Made by a program: the position numbers and the translations under genes | Shown here: one piece after another, positions 50,121 to 60,747 of the stretch | Layout of the letters: each line of letters opens with the position of its first letter | Numbering within the stretch: the first letter of the stretch is position 1 | NCBI GenBank assembly: GCA_022840285.1 | Contig: JALHIE010000001.1 | Span: 1 to 64,000, forward strand | Direction: 5' to 3' | Origin: Porphyromonadaceae bacterium | GTDB lineage: Bacteria; Bacteroidota; Bacteroidia; Bacteroidales; Dysgonomonadaceae | DNA length: 64,000 nt | The notes under the pieces: model-generated | Database searches by the model: none | Told to the model about the DNA's origin: nothing | Seen by the model: only the letters and a program-made list of their open reading frames with translations

Positions 50121-50969
50121 TTACGGGTTTGCGCTCAGGGCAGGGATCGGCTCTTCGTCAATGGTAAAATCGATGGGAAGCAGGCACTTCACGTTCACCT
50201 TCTCACCGTTTTTCTCTCCCGGAATCCATTTGGACATCAGGCTGAGCACACGAATCGCTTCGTTGTCGAGCTGGGAATGCAATCCCTGAACCACCTCGAT
50301 ATTTGAAATAGAGCCGTCAACAGCCACGATGAAAGAGCAGAGTATCCTGCCCTGAACTCCCTGTTGGCGGGCTTCCTTTGGATACCGAAGCTGGTGTGCG
50401 ATAAATCCGGCCAGTTCTTTTTCGCCGTAAGGATACTGCGGCATTTTATCCACGATGGAATAGACTTCGGAATTGGCGATCTCCGGGTTAGTCTTACCTA
50501 CGGTATTTGCGGGATTTGTCGTGGTGCGTGCCACAGTTTTCGCATTTTTGTTCAACCGGAAATACATGGGTACGTAGCTCTTGGAGCGGACAAACTCATC
50601 CTTGTACTTGGCCGGGCGCCAGGGCGGCATAGCCTGCAAAATACGAAGGGCTTCCTTGTCGAGTAGGGAGTCTGCACGGTGAATCAGTTCGAAATTGGTC
50701 AATGTTCCGTCTTTTTCAACTACAAACGTATAAACGACTAATCCTTGTACGTTACGCTCAACAGCGTCGGCGGGATAGCGAAGTGTCCCGGAAATGAACT
50801 TATGCATTTCCCCCGATCCTCCGGTGAATATAGGGGGGATATCGGGATTTTCGATTATTTTTCCTTCGTAGGCAGGAGGCGGCTGAAGCTGAAAATTTTC
50901 GGACGCAAAAGCAGAAATCGTTATCAGGTATAAAGCCGATAACGACAAAAGTAACGTTTTAGGATTCAT
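50121..50969 (-). CDS. Periplasmic protein with two TonB C-terminal domains
   Basis: 282 aa. A signal peptide (MNPKTLLLSLSALYLITISAFA) replaces the usual TonB membrane anchor, and there is no Pro-rich spacer. Two TonB_C repeats are visible: about 55-137 (LRYPADAVERNVQGLVVYTFVVEKDG) and about 185-272 (LRYPKEARQQGVQGRILCSFIVAVDG). Without an anchor to ExbB/ExbD it is unlikely to energise receptors in the classical way; a scaffolding or interaction role is possible. Lies just before the DUF5916 gene in the same direction. Confidence 0.88.
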   Translation of the reverse strand: MNPKTLLLSLSALYLITISAFASENFQLQPPPAYEGKIIENPDIPPIFTGGSGEMHKFISGTLRYPADAVERNVQGLVVYTFVVEKDGTLTNFELIHRADSLLDKEALRILQAMPPWRPAKYKDEFVRSKSYVPMYFRLNKNAKTVARTTTNPANTVGKTNPEIANSEVYSIVDKMPQYPYGEKELAGFIAHQLRYPKEARQQGVQGRILCSFIVAVDGSISNIEVVQGLHSQLDNEAIRVLSLMSKWIPGEKNGEKVNVKCLLPIDFTIDEEPIPALSANP

Positions 50970-51009
50970 TTATTTCTTGTTGTTGTTTAGACTTTTTTCG
51001 TTTGAAAAG

Positions 51010-51017
51010 CAAAGATA
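51010..51017 (-). promoter_or_regulatory. -7 box upstream of the double TonB_C gene
   Basis: Minus-strand TATCTTTG matches TAnnTTTG, 41 bases before the start codon at 50969. Confidence 0.5.
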
Positions 51018-51048
51018 ATAAAAAAAACCAACGTTTTTAAAGCAGCTG

Positions 51049-51079
51049 TTTGAGATTAACAAATAAATTCATAGATTTG
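51049..51079 (+). promoter_or_regulatory. Bacteroidetes-type promoter in the divergent region
   Basis: TTTG (51049-51052), exactly 19 bases, then TAGATTTG (51072-51079), a full match to TTTG-N19-TAnnTTTG. It points rightwards and would start RNA near 51086, well before the -7 box nearer the 51250 gene. Confidence 0.7.
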
Positions 51080-51085
51080 TGGCGG

Positions 51086-51182
51086 TTTTTCATCATCGTG
51101 GTAATTCTGTTTTACAATTTTCCACGAAAAAAAGCAGCCGGCTATGGAAGTGAAGCGCCTTTTTGCCGGCTGCTCGCTTTTT
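51086..51182 (+). ncRNA. Candidate small RNA (about 97 nt)
   Basis: Lies between an exact two-element promoter (51049-51079) and an intrinsic terminator (51133-51182). A first hairpin is formed by cgtgg (51097-51101) and ccacg (51122-51126), followed by the terminator stem. No plausible coding frame fills the interval. It could instead be an attenuated leader of the 51250 gene. It matches no RNA family I recognise. Confidence 0.5.
51133..51182 (+). terminator. Intrinsic terminator in the divergent region
   Basis: Arms agcagccggc (51133-51142) and gccggctgct (51165-51174) are perfect complements with a 22-base loop, followed by cgctttttat. Unexpected in a region between two divergent genes. 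Confidence 0.7.
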
Positions 51183-51219
51183 ATCGATTCACTCCCCACC
51201 GTAAACCGCAAAAAATTTC

Positions 51220-51227
51220 TATCTTTG
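51220..51227 (+). promoter_or_regulatory. -7 box immediately upstream of the 51250 gene
   Basis: TATCTTTG matches TAnnTTTG, 22 bases before the ATG at 51250, downstream of the terminator at 51133-51182. Confidence 0.55.
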
Positions 51228-51249
51228 TTCCTTTAAGACTTCACCCGAT

Positions 51250-54228
51250 ATGAACTTATCCACCTCGCCCTCAGTAATTAAAGCGCACGATATCAGTCGC
51301 TTCCAGTTTCGAGATACCCCTTTCGTGAAGCTGATGAACAAACGCATCTACAACGTTCTCTTTATCGCTTCTCAATACGATATGTTTATCCTTGAAGATG
51401 ATGGACGGGTGGATGAACAGATCTTCAACGAGTATACATCGCTTAACCTCCGTTACCCGCCGCGCTTTACGCAGGTGAGCACTGCCGACCAGGCTATGGA
51501 AGAGCTTCGTGCCAACCGTTACGAGCTGATCATTTGCATGCCGAACATGGATAACCACGAGATTTTTGCTCAGGCGAAGATTATCAAGCACAAGTTTCCT
51601 TATATCCCTATCGTGTTGCTTACCCCCTTTTCAAAATCGGTTACGCGTGTGCTCGAGAGGGAAGATGTTTCGGGGATGGATTATGTTTTCAGCTGGCTGG
51701 GAAATGCCGATCTGTTGCTGGCCATCATCAAACTGATCGAGGACAGCATGAACGTTGAAAGCGATGTAAAAACGGTCGGCGTGCAGACCATTATGCTGGT
51801 AGAGGATTCCGTCCGCTTCTACTCGTCTGCGTTGCCGCTGCTCTACAAGTATGTGCTCAACGAATCGAAAGAGTTCTCCAAGGAAGCACTCAACGATCAC
51901 CTGCGCATGATGCGTATGCGCGGACGGCCCAAAATCCTGCTGGCGAGGAATTATGAGGAAGCGGTCGCCCTTTACAAAAAGTACGGCGATAACATGCTGG
52001 GTGTTATCTCGGACATCAGCTTCAACCGTGAAGGCAAAAAAGATAAGTTGGCAGGGAAAGTGTTGGGTGAGTGGATCCGCAAAAAAAACAAGTACATCCC
52101 GATCATTTACGCGTCATCGGAATCGGAAAACAGGGAGTACGCCGTGCAGGTGGATGCCCAATTCATCGATAAGAACTCCAAGACCTTTCCGCAGGATTTT
52201 CATAAAGCGGTAAAAGATAACCTGGGATTCGGTGACTTTATCATTATTGCTCCCAAGTCCCAGGAGGAGATTTTCCGGATCAAGAACCTGAAGGAGCTGC
52301 AGCTGAACATCCGCCAGATTCCCGATGATTCCCTCTATTATCACCTTTCGAGAAATCATTTCTCCCGGTTTTTCTATACGCGTGCCATGTTTCCCGTGGC
52401 GGAAATGCTGAAGAAGATCGATGTGTCTGCCTATGCCAAGATGGAGGATGCGCGTGAACTTATCTACCAGGCTATCGTGGAGTACAGGCGGATGAAAAAC
52501 ACGGGTGTGGTAGCGGTATTCGAAAAGGACCGGTTCGATAAATACTCCAACTTTGCCCGTATCGGGGATGGCTCACTGGGAGGAAAAGGCCGTGGTCTGG
52601 CTTTTATCGGGCATATCGTGAAAACGCATGTGGAGCTGAACAGTCACGAGAATTTCCCGGTTATCACACCCAAGACAGTGGTGTTGTGTACCGATATTTT
52701 CGACGAATTTATGGAGGCAAACAGGCTCTACGAAATTGCCCTTTCCAACCGTTCCGATGAGGATGTCCTCAAGCATTTCCTGGCTGCAAAACTCCCCAAG
52801 CGCCTGGTCAGTGATTTCCTGGTCTTTTTTGACGCAATCTCCACACCCATTGCCATTCGCTCTTCGAGCATGCTTGAAGATTCACAGTATCAGCCATTTG
52901 CAGGGATATACTCCACCTATATGATCCCCTATGTAAGCGATAAATACGAGATGGTCCGACTGTTGAGTAACGCTGTCAAGGCGGTATACGCTTCGGTCTT
53001 CTACAAAGACAGCAAGGCATACATGACGGCTACCCAAAACCTTATCGATCAGGAGAAGATGGCGATTGTGTTGCAGGAGGTTGTCGGCGGTGAGTACGGA
53101 AACCTTTTTTATCCGGCAGTTTCGGGAGTTGCCCGTTCCATCAACTATTATCCCATAGGCAACGAAAAGACGGAAGACGGTATTGTGAATATGGCCATGG
53201 GGTTGGGAAAATACATTATGGACGGATACCAGGGATTGCGTTTTTCCCCGTTACATCCCAAGAACATATTGCAGTTGGGTTCACTGGATACCGCTTTAAG
53301 AGACACGCAAACGCAGTTTTATGCGCTTGACCTGGAGTCGATGTCCAAAGAGTTCACCATCGATGACAGCTTTAATCTGCAAAAGATACGCATACAACAG
53401 GCAGGGGCAAACAGTCCGTTGCGGTACGTATGCTCCACGTATGATCCCGACGATCAAATTATCCGCGACGGTTTTTACGAGGGAGGAAGAAAGGTCGTTT
53501 CGTTCGCCAATATGTTGAAGCACGATACGCTCCCCCTTGCGGAGATGCTGGACAAAGTACTGAAAGTAGGGCAGCAGGAGATGGGGCGGCCGGTTGAAAT
53601 TGAGTTTGCCGTGAACATAAAGAGCCAGCAGGAAGCCGAGTTTTTCGTGTTGCAGATCCGTCCGATTGTTGACAACAAGGAAGTGGTAAACGAAGACCTG
53701 GAAAATATCGATATGTCCGAAACGGTGCTTTATTCGCGCAATGCCCTTGGGAACGGGATATGCAGTGATGTTTGCGACGTGGTTTATGTGAAGACAAAGC
53801 GTTTTTCAGCAGCCAACAACCCGGCGATAGCCCGGGAGATTGAAAAAGTAAATATCCGTTTCAGCGAGTCGGACAGGAACTACGTGTTGGTAGGTCCCGG
53901 GCGCTGGGGCTCGTCAGACCCGTGGCTGGGAATTCCGGTAAAATGGGCGCACATAAGTCAGGCACGCGTCATCGTGGAGTCGGGATTGGAAAATTATCGG
54001 ATCGAGCCGAGTCAGGGAACCCATTTCTTTCAAAACCTCACATCGTTTGGCGTGGGTTATTTCACGGTAAACTCCTACTCACAGCAAGACGGCTTTTTCG
54101 ATGAGGAGTTTCTTGATTTGCAACCCGCTGTGTATGAAACTGATTTTATTCGTCACGTCCGTTTTGACCAGCCGATGCCTATAAAAATCAGCGGGAAGAA
54201 AAAAATAGGAGTGGTGTTGAAACCGTGA
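51250..54228 (+). CDS. Two receiver-like domains fused to a PEP-synthase/PPDK-type ATP-grasp kinase domain
   Basis: 992 aa cytoplasmic protein. Residues about 33-165 form a degenerate receiver fold with no Asp where phosphorylation is expected (ELIICMPNMD). Residues about 179-325 form a second receiver with acidic pair E185/D186, candidate phospho-acceptor D255 in GVISDISF and K308 in FIDKNS. Residues about 436-830 form the nucleotide-binding domain of PEP synthase/pyruvate phosphate dikinase (GDGSLGGKGRGLAFI, PIAIRSSSMLEDS with Arg537, EFFVLQIRP). No GGxTSHAA phosphohistidine domain and no PEP barrel are visible. The C-terminus is a distinct conserved-looking region (GPGRWGSSDPWLG, SQGTHFFQNL). 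Seems a signalling phosphotransfer protein; function unknown. Confidence 0.9.
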   Translation: MNLSTSPSVIKAHDISRFQFRDTPFVKLMNKRIYNVLFIASQYDMFILEDDGRVDEQIFNEYTSLNLRYPPRFTQVSTADQAMEELRANRYELIICMPNMDNHEIFAQAKIIKHKFPYIPIVLLTPFSKSVTRVLEREDVSGMDYVFSWLGNADLLLAIIKLIEDSMNVESDVKTVGVQTIMLVEDSVRFYSSALPLLYKYVLNESKEFSKEALNDHLRMMRMRGRPKILLARNYEEAVALYKKYGDNMLGVISDISFNREGKKDKLAGKVLGEWIRKKNKYIPIIYASSESENREYAVQVDAQFIDKNSKTFPQDFHKAVKDNLGFGDFIIIAPKSQEEIFRIKNLKELQLNIRQIPDDSLYYHLSRNHFSRFFYTRAMFPVAEMLKKIDVSAYAKMEDARELIYQAIVEYRRMKNTGVVAVFEKDRFDKYSNFARIGDGSLGGKGRGLAFIGHIVKTHVELNSHENFPVITPKTVVLCTDIFDEFMEANRLYEIALSNRSDEDVLKHFLAAKLPKRLVSDFLVFFDAISTPIAIRSSSMLEDSQYQPFAGIYSTYMIPYVSDKYEMVRLLSNAVKAVYASVFYKDSKAYMTATQNLIDQEKMAIVLQEVVGGEYGNLFYPAVSGVARSINYYPIGNEKTEDGIVNMAMGLGKYIMDGYQGLRFSPLHPKNILQLGSLDTALRDTQTQFYALDLESMSKEFTIDDSFNLQKIRIQQAGANSPLRYVCSTYDPDDQIIRDGFYEGGRKVVSFANMLKHDTLPLAEMLDKVLKVGQQEMGRPVEIEFAVNIKSQQEAEFFVLQIRPIVDNKEVVNEDLENIDMSETVLYSRNALGNGICSDVCDVVYVKTKRFSAANNPAIAREIEKVNIRFSESDRNYVLVGPGRWGSSDPWLGIPVKWAHISQARVIVESGLENYRIEPSQGTHFFQNLTSFGVGYFTVNSYSQQDGFFDEEFLDLQPAVYETDFIRHVRFDQPMPIKISGKKKIGVVLKP

Positions 54229-54443
54229 ATTTTTGCCTGAAGCAGAAATGAAGTAAAGTATGTTTTAACAAAAAATAACGCAGTTGTCTGTTCACTTTTT
54301 TACTTTTTTGCATCTATGTAACTGAACGCTCTCGTGTTCTGCTCTTTTAGTGAACGGGGGTAAACACGGTTCGCAAAACTTCATCAGTCGAAGATTTAGC
54401 TGAGTGAGCAATATGCGTAACTTGAATTAATAGTTTTAATCGT

Positions 54444-57400
54444 ATGAAAAAACTTTTATCGATTGCTGTGGCAGTGATCTTTTTTCTTCCGCTGCAAGCA
54501 CAAAACCAACAACCTATGGATTACGATCAAGCCTGGAAAAAAGTAGCCCAGCTGGAACAGAAATCCCTTCCCAAATCGGCATCGGAGCAAGTGGATCAGA
54601 TCCTGCGAAAGGCGATTGCCGAAAAGAACAGTCCCCAAACCATCAAAGCCCTTATTCACCAGGGAAAATACGACTTGACACTGGATGCGGAACAGGATAC
54701 CTTGATCTTTCACAACCTGATTGATATGCTGGGTAAATCGACGGAAGCGATAGAAAGATCGGTGCTGCATTCCATGCTCGGCGAACTCTACCTGCAGTAT
54801 TACCAGAAAGAGAGGTGGACCATTGACGGACGCACAGCGATCGGCGGATTTGTTCCGGCAGACCTGAAAGAGTGGTCGAAAAACAACTTCTACGACAAAG
54901 TGGTGGAGCATTTAAACGCGTCCATCGATCAACGCGCGCAGCTCGAAAAAGCAGGTGTTCAGCCTTTTGAACCCGTTGTTACCCTCGGTAAGGATTCGCG
55001 TCGTCTTTATCCCACGATGTACGACTTTCTGGCGCTTCGTGCTATTGAACTTTTCAGTCAGGTAGGTGAAGATATGGACATGAGCCGTTCACTGGCGAAG
55101 AAAAACATAGCGTTGTCGTCGTTATTTGCCCCGGCAGGGGAATTTGTTAAACTGAATTTTGATCCGCAGCCCGAAGAATATAACCTCTGGGCGTTGGAAA
55201 CCTATAAAAAACTGTTCGTTTCCTTATTCAAAAGAGATTTAAATATTTCTGTAGTACTTACGGAACTCGACAAAACCGGCTACCTTGCCAAGCTGCACAA
55301 TGCTCATCAACAGTATGCTCTTCCTTTGTTGCAATCAATGCTGAAGAAATGGGAAAATGACCCGATAAGCGTGGAAATCGTGGACGGGATGGCAAATATT
55401 TATACGACACAAATAGGGGGGGGCACGCAAGAGGACAGCCTTAAAAGAATGGAAAAAACAAAGGAATTGTATGATTTGTTGCACAAGACCATTCAATCGT
55501 TTCCCAATAATGAACGTACCTCTATTCTGGAGAACAGGTTGTTACAGCTTACGCAACCTTATTTTCAGGTAAAAGGAAGCAATACTTTTGATATAAAATC
55601 AGAAAAAAAGCTTGCAGTGGAATATAAAAACCTCAGGAAGCTAAATGCCAAGCTCTATCGCCTCGATTCACCCCTTTCTGCTGTTTACAGCAATAAAAGC
55701 GGTCGCCAGCAAACGAATGAGAAGAAAACGTTGATCCGTGAGATCCGGATTCCCCTTTCCTCCAGGCAGCCGTATGAGCGGGATCAAACCGAGTTTGAGC
55801 TGAATGTTACCGAGTCCGGTTCTTACAAACTCGAATTTGAGTCTGATCCTGTCGCGGAAAAAGAGAGCAACAACAGTTTTTATTTTTCCGTTTCAGGCTT
55901 GGCTGTTTTCAGTCGTTTGTCGGCCAAGGATACTTACGAGTTTTTTGTGGTGGACCGCTTAAATGGCCAACCGGTAAAAAATGCCCGTGTAAATATCTAC
56001 AAGCTTCCCGGAAGCTGGCTCAACTCTACGCTTACCCTTGAAACAACTGTACCCGTAAACGGAGTCGGATTGGCAGTTTACCATAAAAATATTCCCAACA
56101 ACGACGTTTTTTATCAGGCTGTTGCGGGAGACGATAACGGATCCCCGTTGCATCCGTTTCCGTGGAGTTATTATCCGCAGGAAGATCGCCGGACACAAAC
56201 CGCAGAAACGGTAAATTTATTTACCGACCGAAGTCTGTATCGTCCCGGGCAAACTGTGTTTTTCAAAGCGGTTGCCACCACAACAAAGGACGATAGCTCG
56301 CAGGTTACCGCCAACAAATCCCTTGAATTTGTTTTGCGCGATGCCAATATGAGTTCGGTTCCGTTTCGGGTGAGTTTGTGTTGCCGCAGGGATCATTGAC
56401 TGGATATTTTAGGATTACTACCCACAACGGGAATGCCGGATTTAGGGTGGAAGAGTACAAACGTCCCGCGTTTGAGGTTACGTTCGACAAGATTGAGACA
56501 ACCTATAGATTTGGCGAAGAAATTACGTTGACTGGAAAAGCCGAAAGCTATTCCGGTGTGAAGCTGCAAAACGCTCATGTGAGTTACCGCATTACCCGCC
56601 AACAATCCTGGTGGTGGCGGTGGGGCGGGACGCCGGAACATTTCACCGAAGGGAGTGTGAAAACGGATGAAAACGGAAAGTTTACCGTTGTTTTCATTCC
56701 ACAGAAAGCCGACGGGAGTTCTTCGTCACGCTCCGTCTATACGTTTGATGTGGAAGCGACGGTTACCGATGTAAACGGTGAAACACAGGTTGGAACTTAT
56801 TCCGTTACGGTGGGCGATATTTCGATGATGCTGAACATGGAGATGCCCGAGAAACTCGAAAAATCATCTGACGAAAAGATTATTGTTTCCGCCAGAAATT
56901 TAGACGGGAACGACATAAAAGCATCGGGGACTTATCGGGTGTTCTCCTTACTTGAAAACGACTCTACCCATAGGCAGCTGTTGCAGGGCAATTTTGAGAC
57001 CGGGGAACAAACGGAACTGAAATCGAAGCTCAAAGCGTTACCTTCGGGAAAATACCGCCTTCGGCTGCTATCGAAAGACGATCGTGGTAACGACATTACT
57101 GCCGGACACGATTTTATTTTGTTCGACTATTCCGATAAACGCCCTCCCGTAAAAACCAACGAGTGGTTTGTTGTGAAGAACAGGGTATTCGGGCCCGGCA
57201 AAGACGCGGAGATTGTTCTAGGGGCTACAGATGACCTGAACGTGTTGTATGAACTCTGGCGGGAGGGAGTGCTGCTGGAAAGGAAATGGGTGAAGATAAA
57301 CAACGGGAACCGCTTGTTTTCCATTCCCTTTAAAGCGGGCTACAAAACCGGTGTCGTACTTATGCTGACATATGTGAAAGATGAGAAATTCTACCATCAT

Positions 57401-60222
57401 TCCACAGAACTTATTTCTGAGAAAGAAAAAACCGGACTGGAGGTAAAACTGGACATTTTTCGTGATAAAATACGGCCTGGTGCCCAGGAAGAATGGCGGT
57501 TGACGATAAAAGATGCCAAGGGGAATCCCGCTACAGCAGAAGTATTGGCCTCGATGTACGATTTTTCGCTCGATCGAATTTATTCCACACCGAAATGGGT
57601 GTTGAGCCTGCCTCAGTTTTATATGTACAGGACGGCTGCTCCTTTGGAAAAAGACCGATCTTTCAATCCACAGCAGGTGAATGGATATTTTGCAGTACCT
57701 TTTAAGAACGTGGAATCGTTGTTTTTTGATCGGCTAAACTGGTACGGCTTTTCGTTGTATCGATACGGGAGGATGATGGTCAGAGGTGTATTACAAGAAA
57801 AAGTGGCAGGAGTTCAGGCAGATTATTATGCTGCGCCGATGGCAAAAGGGAAAACCCTTCAAATGGCAGCAGATGTGGCAGACAATGTTTTAGCCGAGGA
57901 GGAAATAGAAATTACCCGCAGGGAAGCTACACCTCCACCGGCACCGACACCTCCTTATGAAGCCGAACCCCAAATCCGCCGTAATTTCAACGAAACGGCC
58001 TTCTTCTTCCCGCAACTGCGCACGAACGAGAAAGGCGAGACGCAACTTTCGTTCACCGTTCCCGAAAGCAATACCCGCTGGCGCTTCCGCGTGCTGGCGC
58101 ACGACAAGGACCTGAACACGGGCGAAGCCGAAGCGTTTGCCGTTTCACAAAAAGAACAGATGGTTACGCCCAATATGCCGCGCTTCCTTCGTCACGGCGA
58201 TTTTGTTTCTGTCTCGACAAAGATTTCCAATTTATCCGATACGGCAATTAGCGGAACAGCCCGTATCATCCTGTTCAACCCGCTCACCGATGAAACGATT
58301 CTGTCGGGCGCATCGCAGCAACAGCCGTTTTCCATTGCGCCAAAAGCCTCTTCCGATGCTTCCTGGACGTTTGAAGTGCCAGGCAATATCGAAGTTATCG
58401 GAGTTAGGGTTGTTGCTGAAAGTGAATCGTTCAGCGATGGCGAACAGCATGCGCTGGCAGTATTGCCCAACCGGATGCTCGTTACTGAGAGTATGCGGAT
58501 GGACGTGAACGGAACGCAAGCCAAAGCATTTGAGATGGACAGGCTGGTGAACCAGACTTCCGCTACTTCTGAAGATTATCGGTTGACGTTGGAGCTTACG
58601 TCCAATCCTGCGTGGTATGCTGTCCAGGCTTTACCTGTGTTAAGTACTCCCGAAAGTGATAATGCTGTATCCTGGTTTGCCTCCTATTATGCCAATACGC
58701 TCGGAATGCATATCTCAAAAACGTATCCGAAGGTTTCAGCCATGATCGAAGCGTGGAAAAAACAGGGTGGTGATTCAGAAACGTTGCTGTCGAACCTCGA
58801 AAAGAACCAGGAACTTAAAAACGTGCTGCTCGAAGAAACCCCCTGGGTATTGGAAGCGAAAAGCGAATCGGAACAGAAACAGAAACTTGCCATACTGTTC
58901 GATTTAAACCGTAGCCAGCACCTTACGGGCCAAGCCGTGAAGAAGCTTGGAGAGTTACAAACTACGGCAGGCGGTTGGAGTTGGTTTAAAGGGTTTTATC
59001 CGAACCGGAGCATTACACAATATATCCTTTACGGATTCAGTCAGTTGAAAGCATTGAAGGCGGTAGAGTTTAGCGATGATATCCAGGCTATGCAGGCAAA
59101 AGCCGTTTCGTATATCGATGGGGAAGCGCTTCACCGTTTTGAGCAACTGAAAAAACAGAACAAAGATTGGCAAAAATTAAAAACCATTCCCGTTTCCGAC
59201 TTGGAATACCTGTATGTCCGATCGGCTTACAACCAATATCCGTTGGATTCCAAAACAAAAGAAATGGCCGATTTTTATACATCAATAGCAGAGAAAAACT
59301 GGACACAATTCGGGTTGTACGAACGTTCGCTTATCGTTGTTTTGATGCAGAAAGACGGAAAACAAAATGTTGTACGGGATATGCTGAGATCGTACCGCGA
59401 ACACGCTGTCCTTTCCGAAGAGATGGGCATGTTCTGGGCAAATAACCGCGCACATGTTTTTATGTCGCAATCGGCCGTGTTGGTACATACGTTCATTATG
59501 GACGCTTTCCGTGTTGGCGGTGCAAAAGCCGATGAACTGGATCATATGAAACGTTGGTTGTTGAAACAGAAACAAACGCAAATGTGGGAATCCACGCATG
59601 CCACAATAGATGCTGTCTATGCCTTGTTAAGCGCGGGAACAGACTGGTTTTCTGCAAACAACAATACGACGGTGACGGTGGGCGGTAAGGTAATTGCTCC
59701 CCAACAACAGGCACAGGGTACGGGATATTTTAAAGAAACGTGGTATAAGTCGGAGTTTACACCTCAAATGGGAAAAGTTAAAATTGAAAATTCGGGTAAC
59801 GCTCCGGTCTGGGGTGCGCTCTACTGGCAATACTATGAAAATCTGGATAAAATAACGAAAACCGGAGGTTCGCTCAATGTGGAAAAAATGTTGTTTGTGG
59901 AGGAAACCGACGTTTCAGGTAGAAAACTCGTTCCTATTACAGAAAACCGGATGCTACGCGTGGGCGATAAAGTGATTGTTCGATTGACCCTCCGTACTGA
60001 CCGCGATTTGGAATTTGTACACCTGAAAGATATGCGCAGGCTTCGAAAGATGCATCCACTAATTTCTATTTCGATGTCTTGCCACGGGGAACGTACGTTT
60101 TCGAGTACGGTGCTTTCGTTACCCGGACGGGGGATTATTCCAACGGAATTACCGCCCTGCAGTGCATGTATGCGCCGGAGTTCAGTTCTCACACAGCGGG
60201 GAAAAAGGTGATTATCAGGTGA
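54444..60222 (+). pseudogene. Alpha-2-macroglobulin family protein, broken by two frameshifting deletions
   Basis: Very large secreted protein with a signal peptide (MKKLLSIAVAVIFFLPLQAQ). The first frame (54444 to about 56348) covers an N-terminal helical region and MG domains to VLRDAN. About a dozen residues are then missing and the homologous frame resumes at 56351 (EFGSVSGEFVLPQGSL). It runs through the macroglobulin domains and the terpenoid-cyclase-like domain to LKDMR at about 60037. A second loss of roughly 25 residues shifts the frame again to 60040, after which ASKDAS...YAPEFSSHTAGKKVIIR reads to TGA at 60220-60222. No CxEQ thioester is present, as usual in this Bacteroidetes branch. 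Likely guards the envelope against proteases; the breaks may be sequence errors. Confidence 0.88.
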
Positions 60223-60292
60223 TGGGGCGTGTAGTTTTTTCACTGTTTGCAATAAATAACGTTAAATGCAGAGTGTTTTTAAACGAAATGGT

Positions 60293-60300
60293 TATTTTTG
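60293..60300 (+). promoter_or_regulatory. -7 box upstream of the DUF1573 gene
   Basis: TATTTTTG fits TAnnTTTG, 38 bases before the ATG at 60339. Confidence 0.45.
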
Positions 60301-60338
60301 TGTCGAAAAGAACTGATGATCGAACAGAATCAAAATAG

Positions 60339-60734
60339 ATGAAAATGAAAAAAATAAGTATTGTCCTTTTTTTCAGTATTGTGTTGGGCAGTGTTGCCTT
60401 TTCTCAATCTGTCCCGAAAGTAGAATTCAAGAAAAACGTTCACGACTTTGGAACCATTAAAGAAGAGATAGGGGCCGTTTCCACGCAGTTCGAGTTTACC
60501 AATACGGGGAAAAGCCCGTTGATCATACAGCGTGTTTCCGCGTCGTGCGGTTGTACTACCCCGAGCTATACGAAAGAGCCGATATTGCCCGGTAAGAGCG
60601 GTAAGATTGACGCCAAATATTCGACGGTCGCGCGTCCCGGTACGTTTAACAAGACCATAACCGTGTATACGAATGTCCCCGATACTGTATATGTGTTATC
60701 GATAAAAGGAAATGTAACGCCCAGAAAAAGGTGA
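60339..60734 (+). CDS. DUF1573 secreted protein
   Basis: 131 aa with a signal peptide (KKISIVLFFSIVLGSVAFSQ). The mature domain is one immunoglobulin-like DUF1573 unit with HDFGTIKEE, FEFTNTGKSPLIIQ and SASCGCTTP, the Cys-x-Cys hallmark. Function unknown; abundant in Bacteroidetes envelopes. Fourteen bases separate it from the MeaB-type GTPase gene, so they are probably co-transcribed although no functional link is obvious. Confidence 0.93.
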   Translation: MKMKKISIVLFFSIVLGSVAFSQSVPKVEFKKNVHDFGTIKEEIGAVSTQFEFTNTGKSPLIIQRVSASCGCTTPSYTKEPILPGKSGKIDAKYSTVARPGTFNKTITVYTNVPDTVYVLSIKGNVTPRKR

Positions 60735-60747
60735 GTATTTTTAAGTT

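Noticed and set aside
51050..51253. 67-codon frame in the divergent region
   Set aside because: It would read across a terminator hairpin and a promoter, and the peptide looks like translated non-coding sequence. The RNA and terminator interpretation fits better.
54286..54355. gttcact ... agtgaac inverted repeat before the macroglobulin gene
   Set aside because: Seven-base arms more than 50 bases apart in AT-rich sequence; likely chance.
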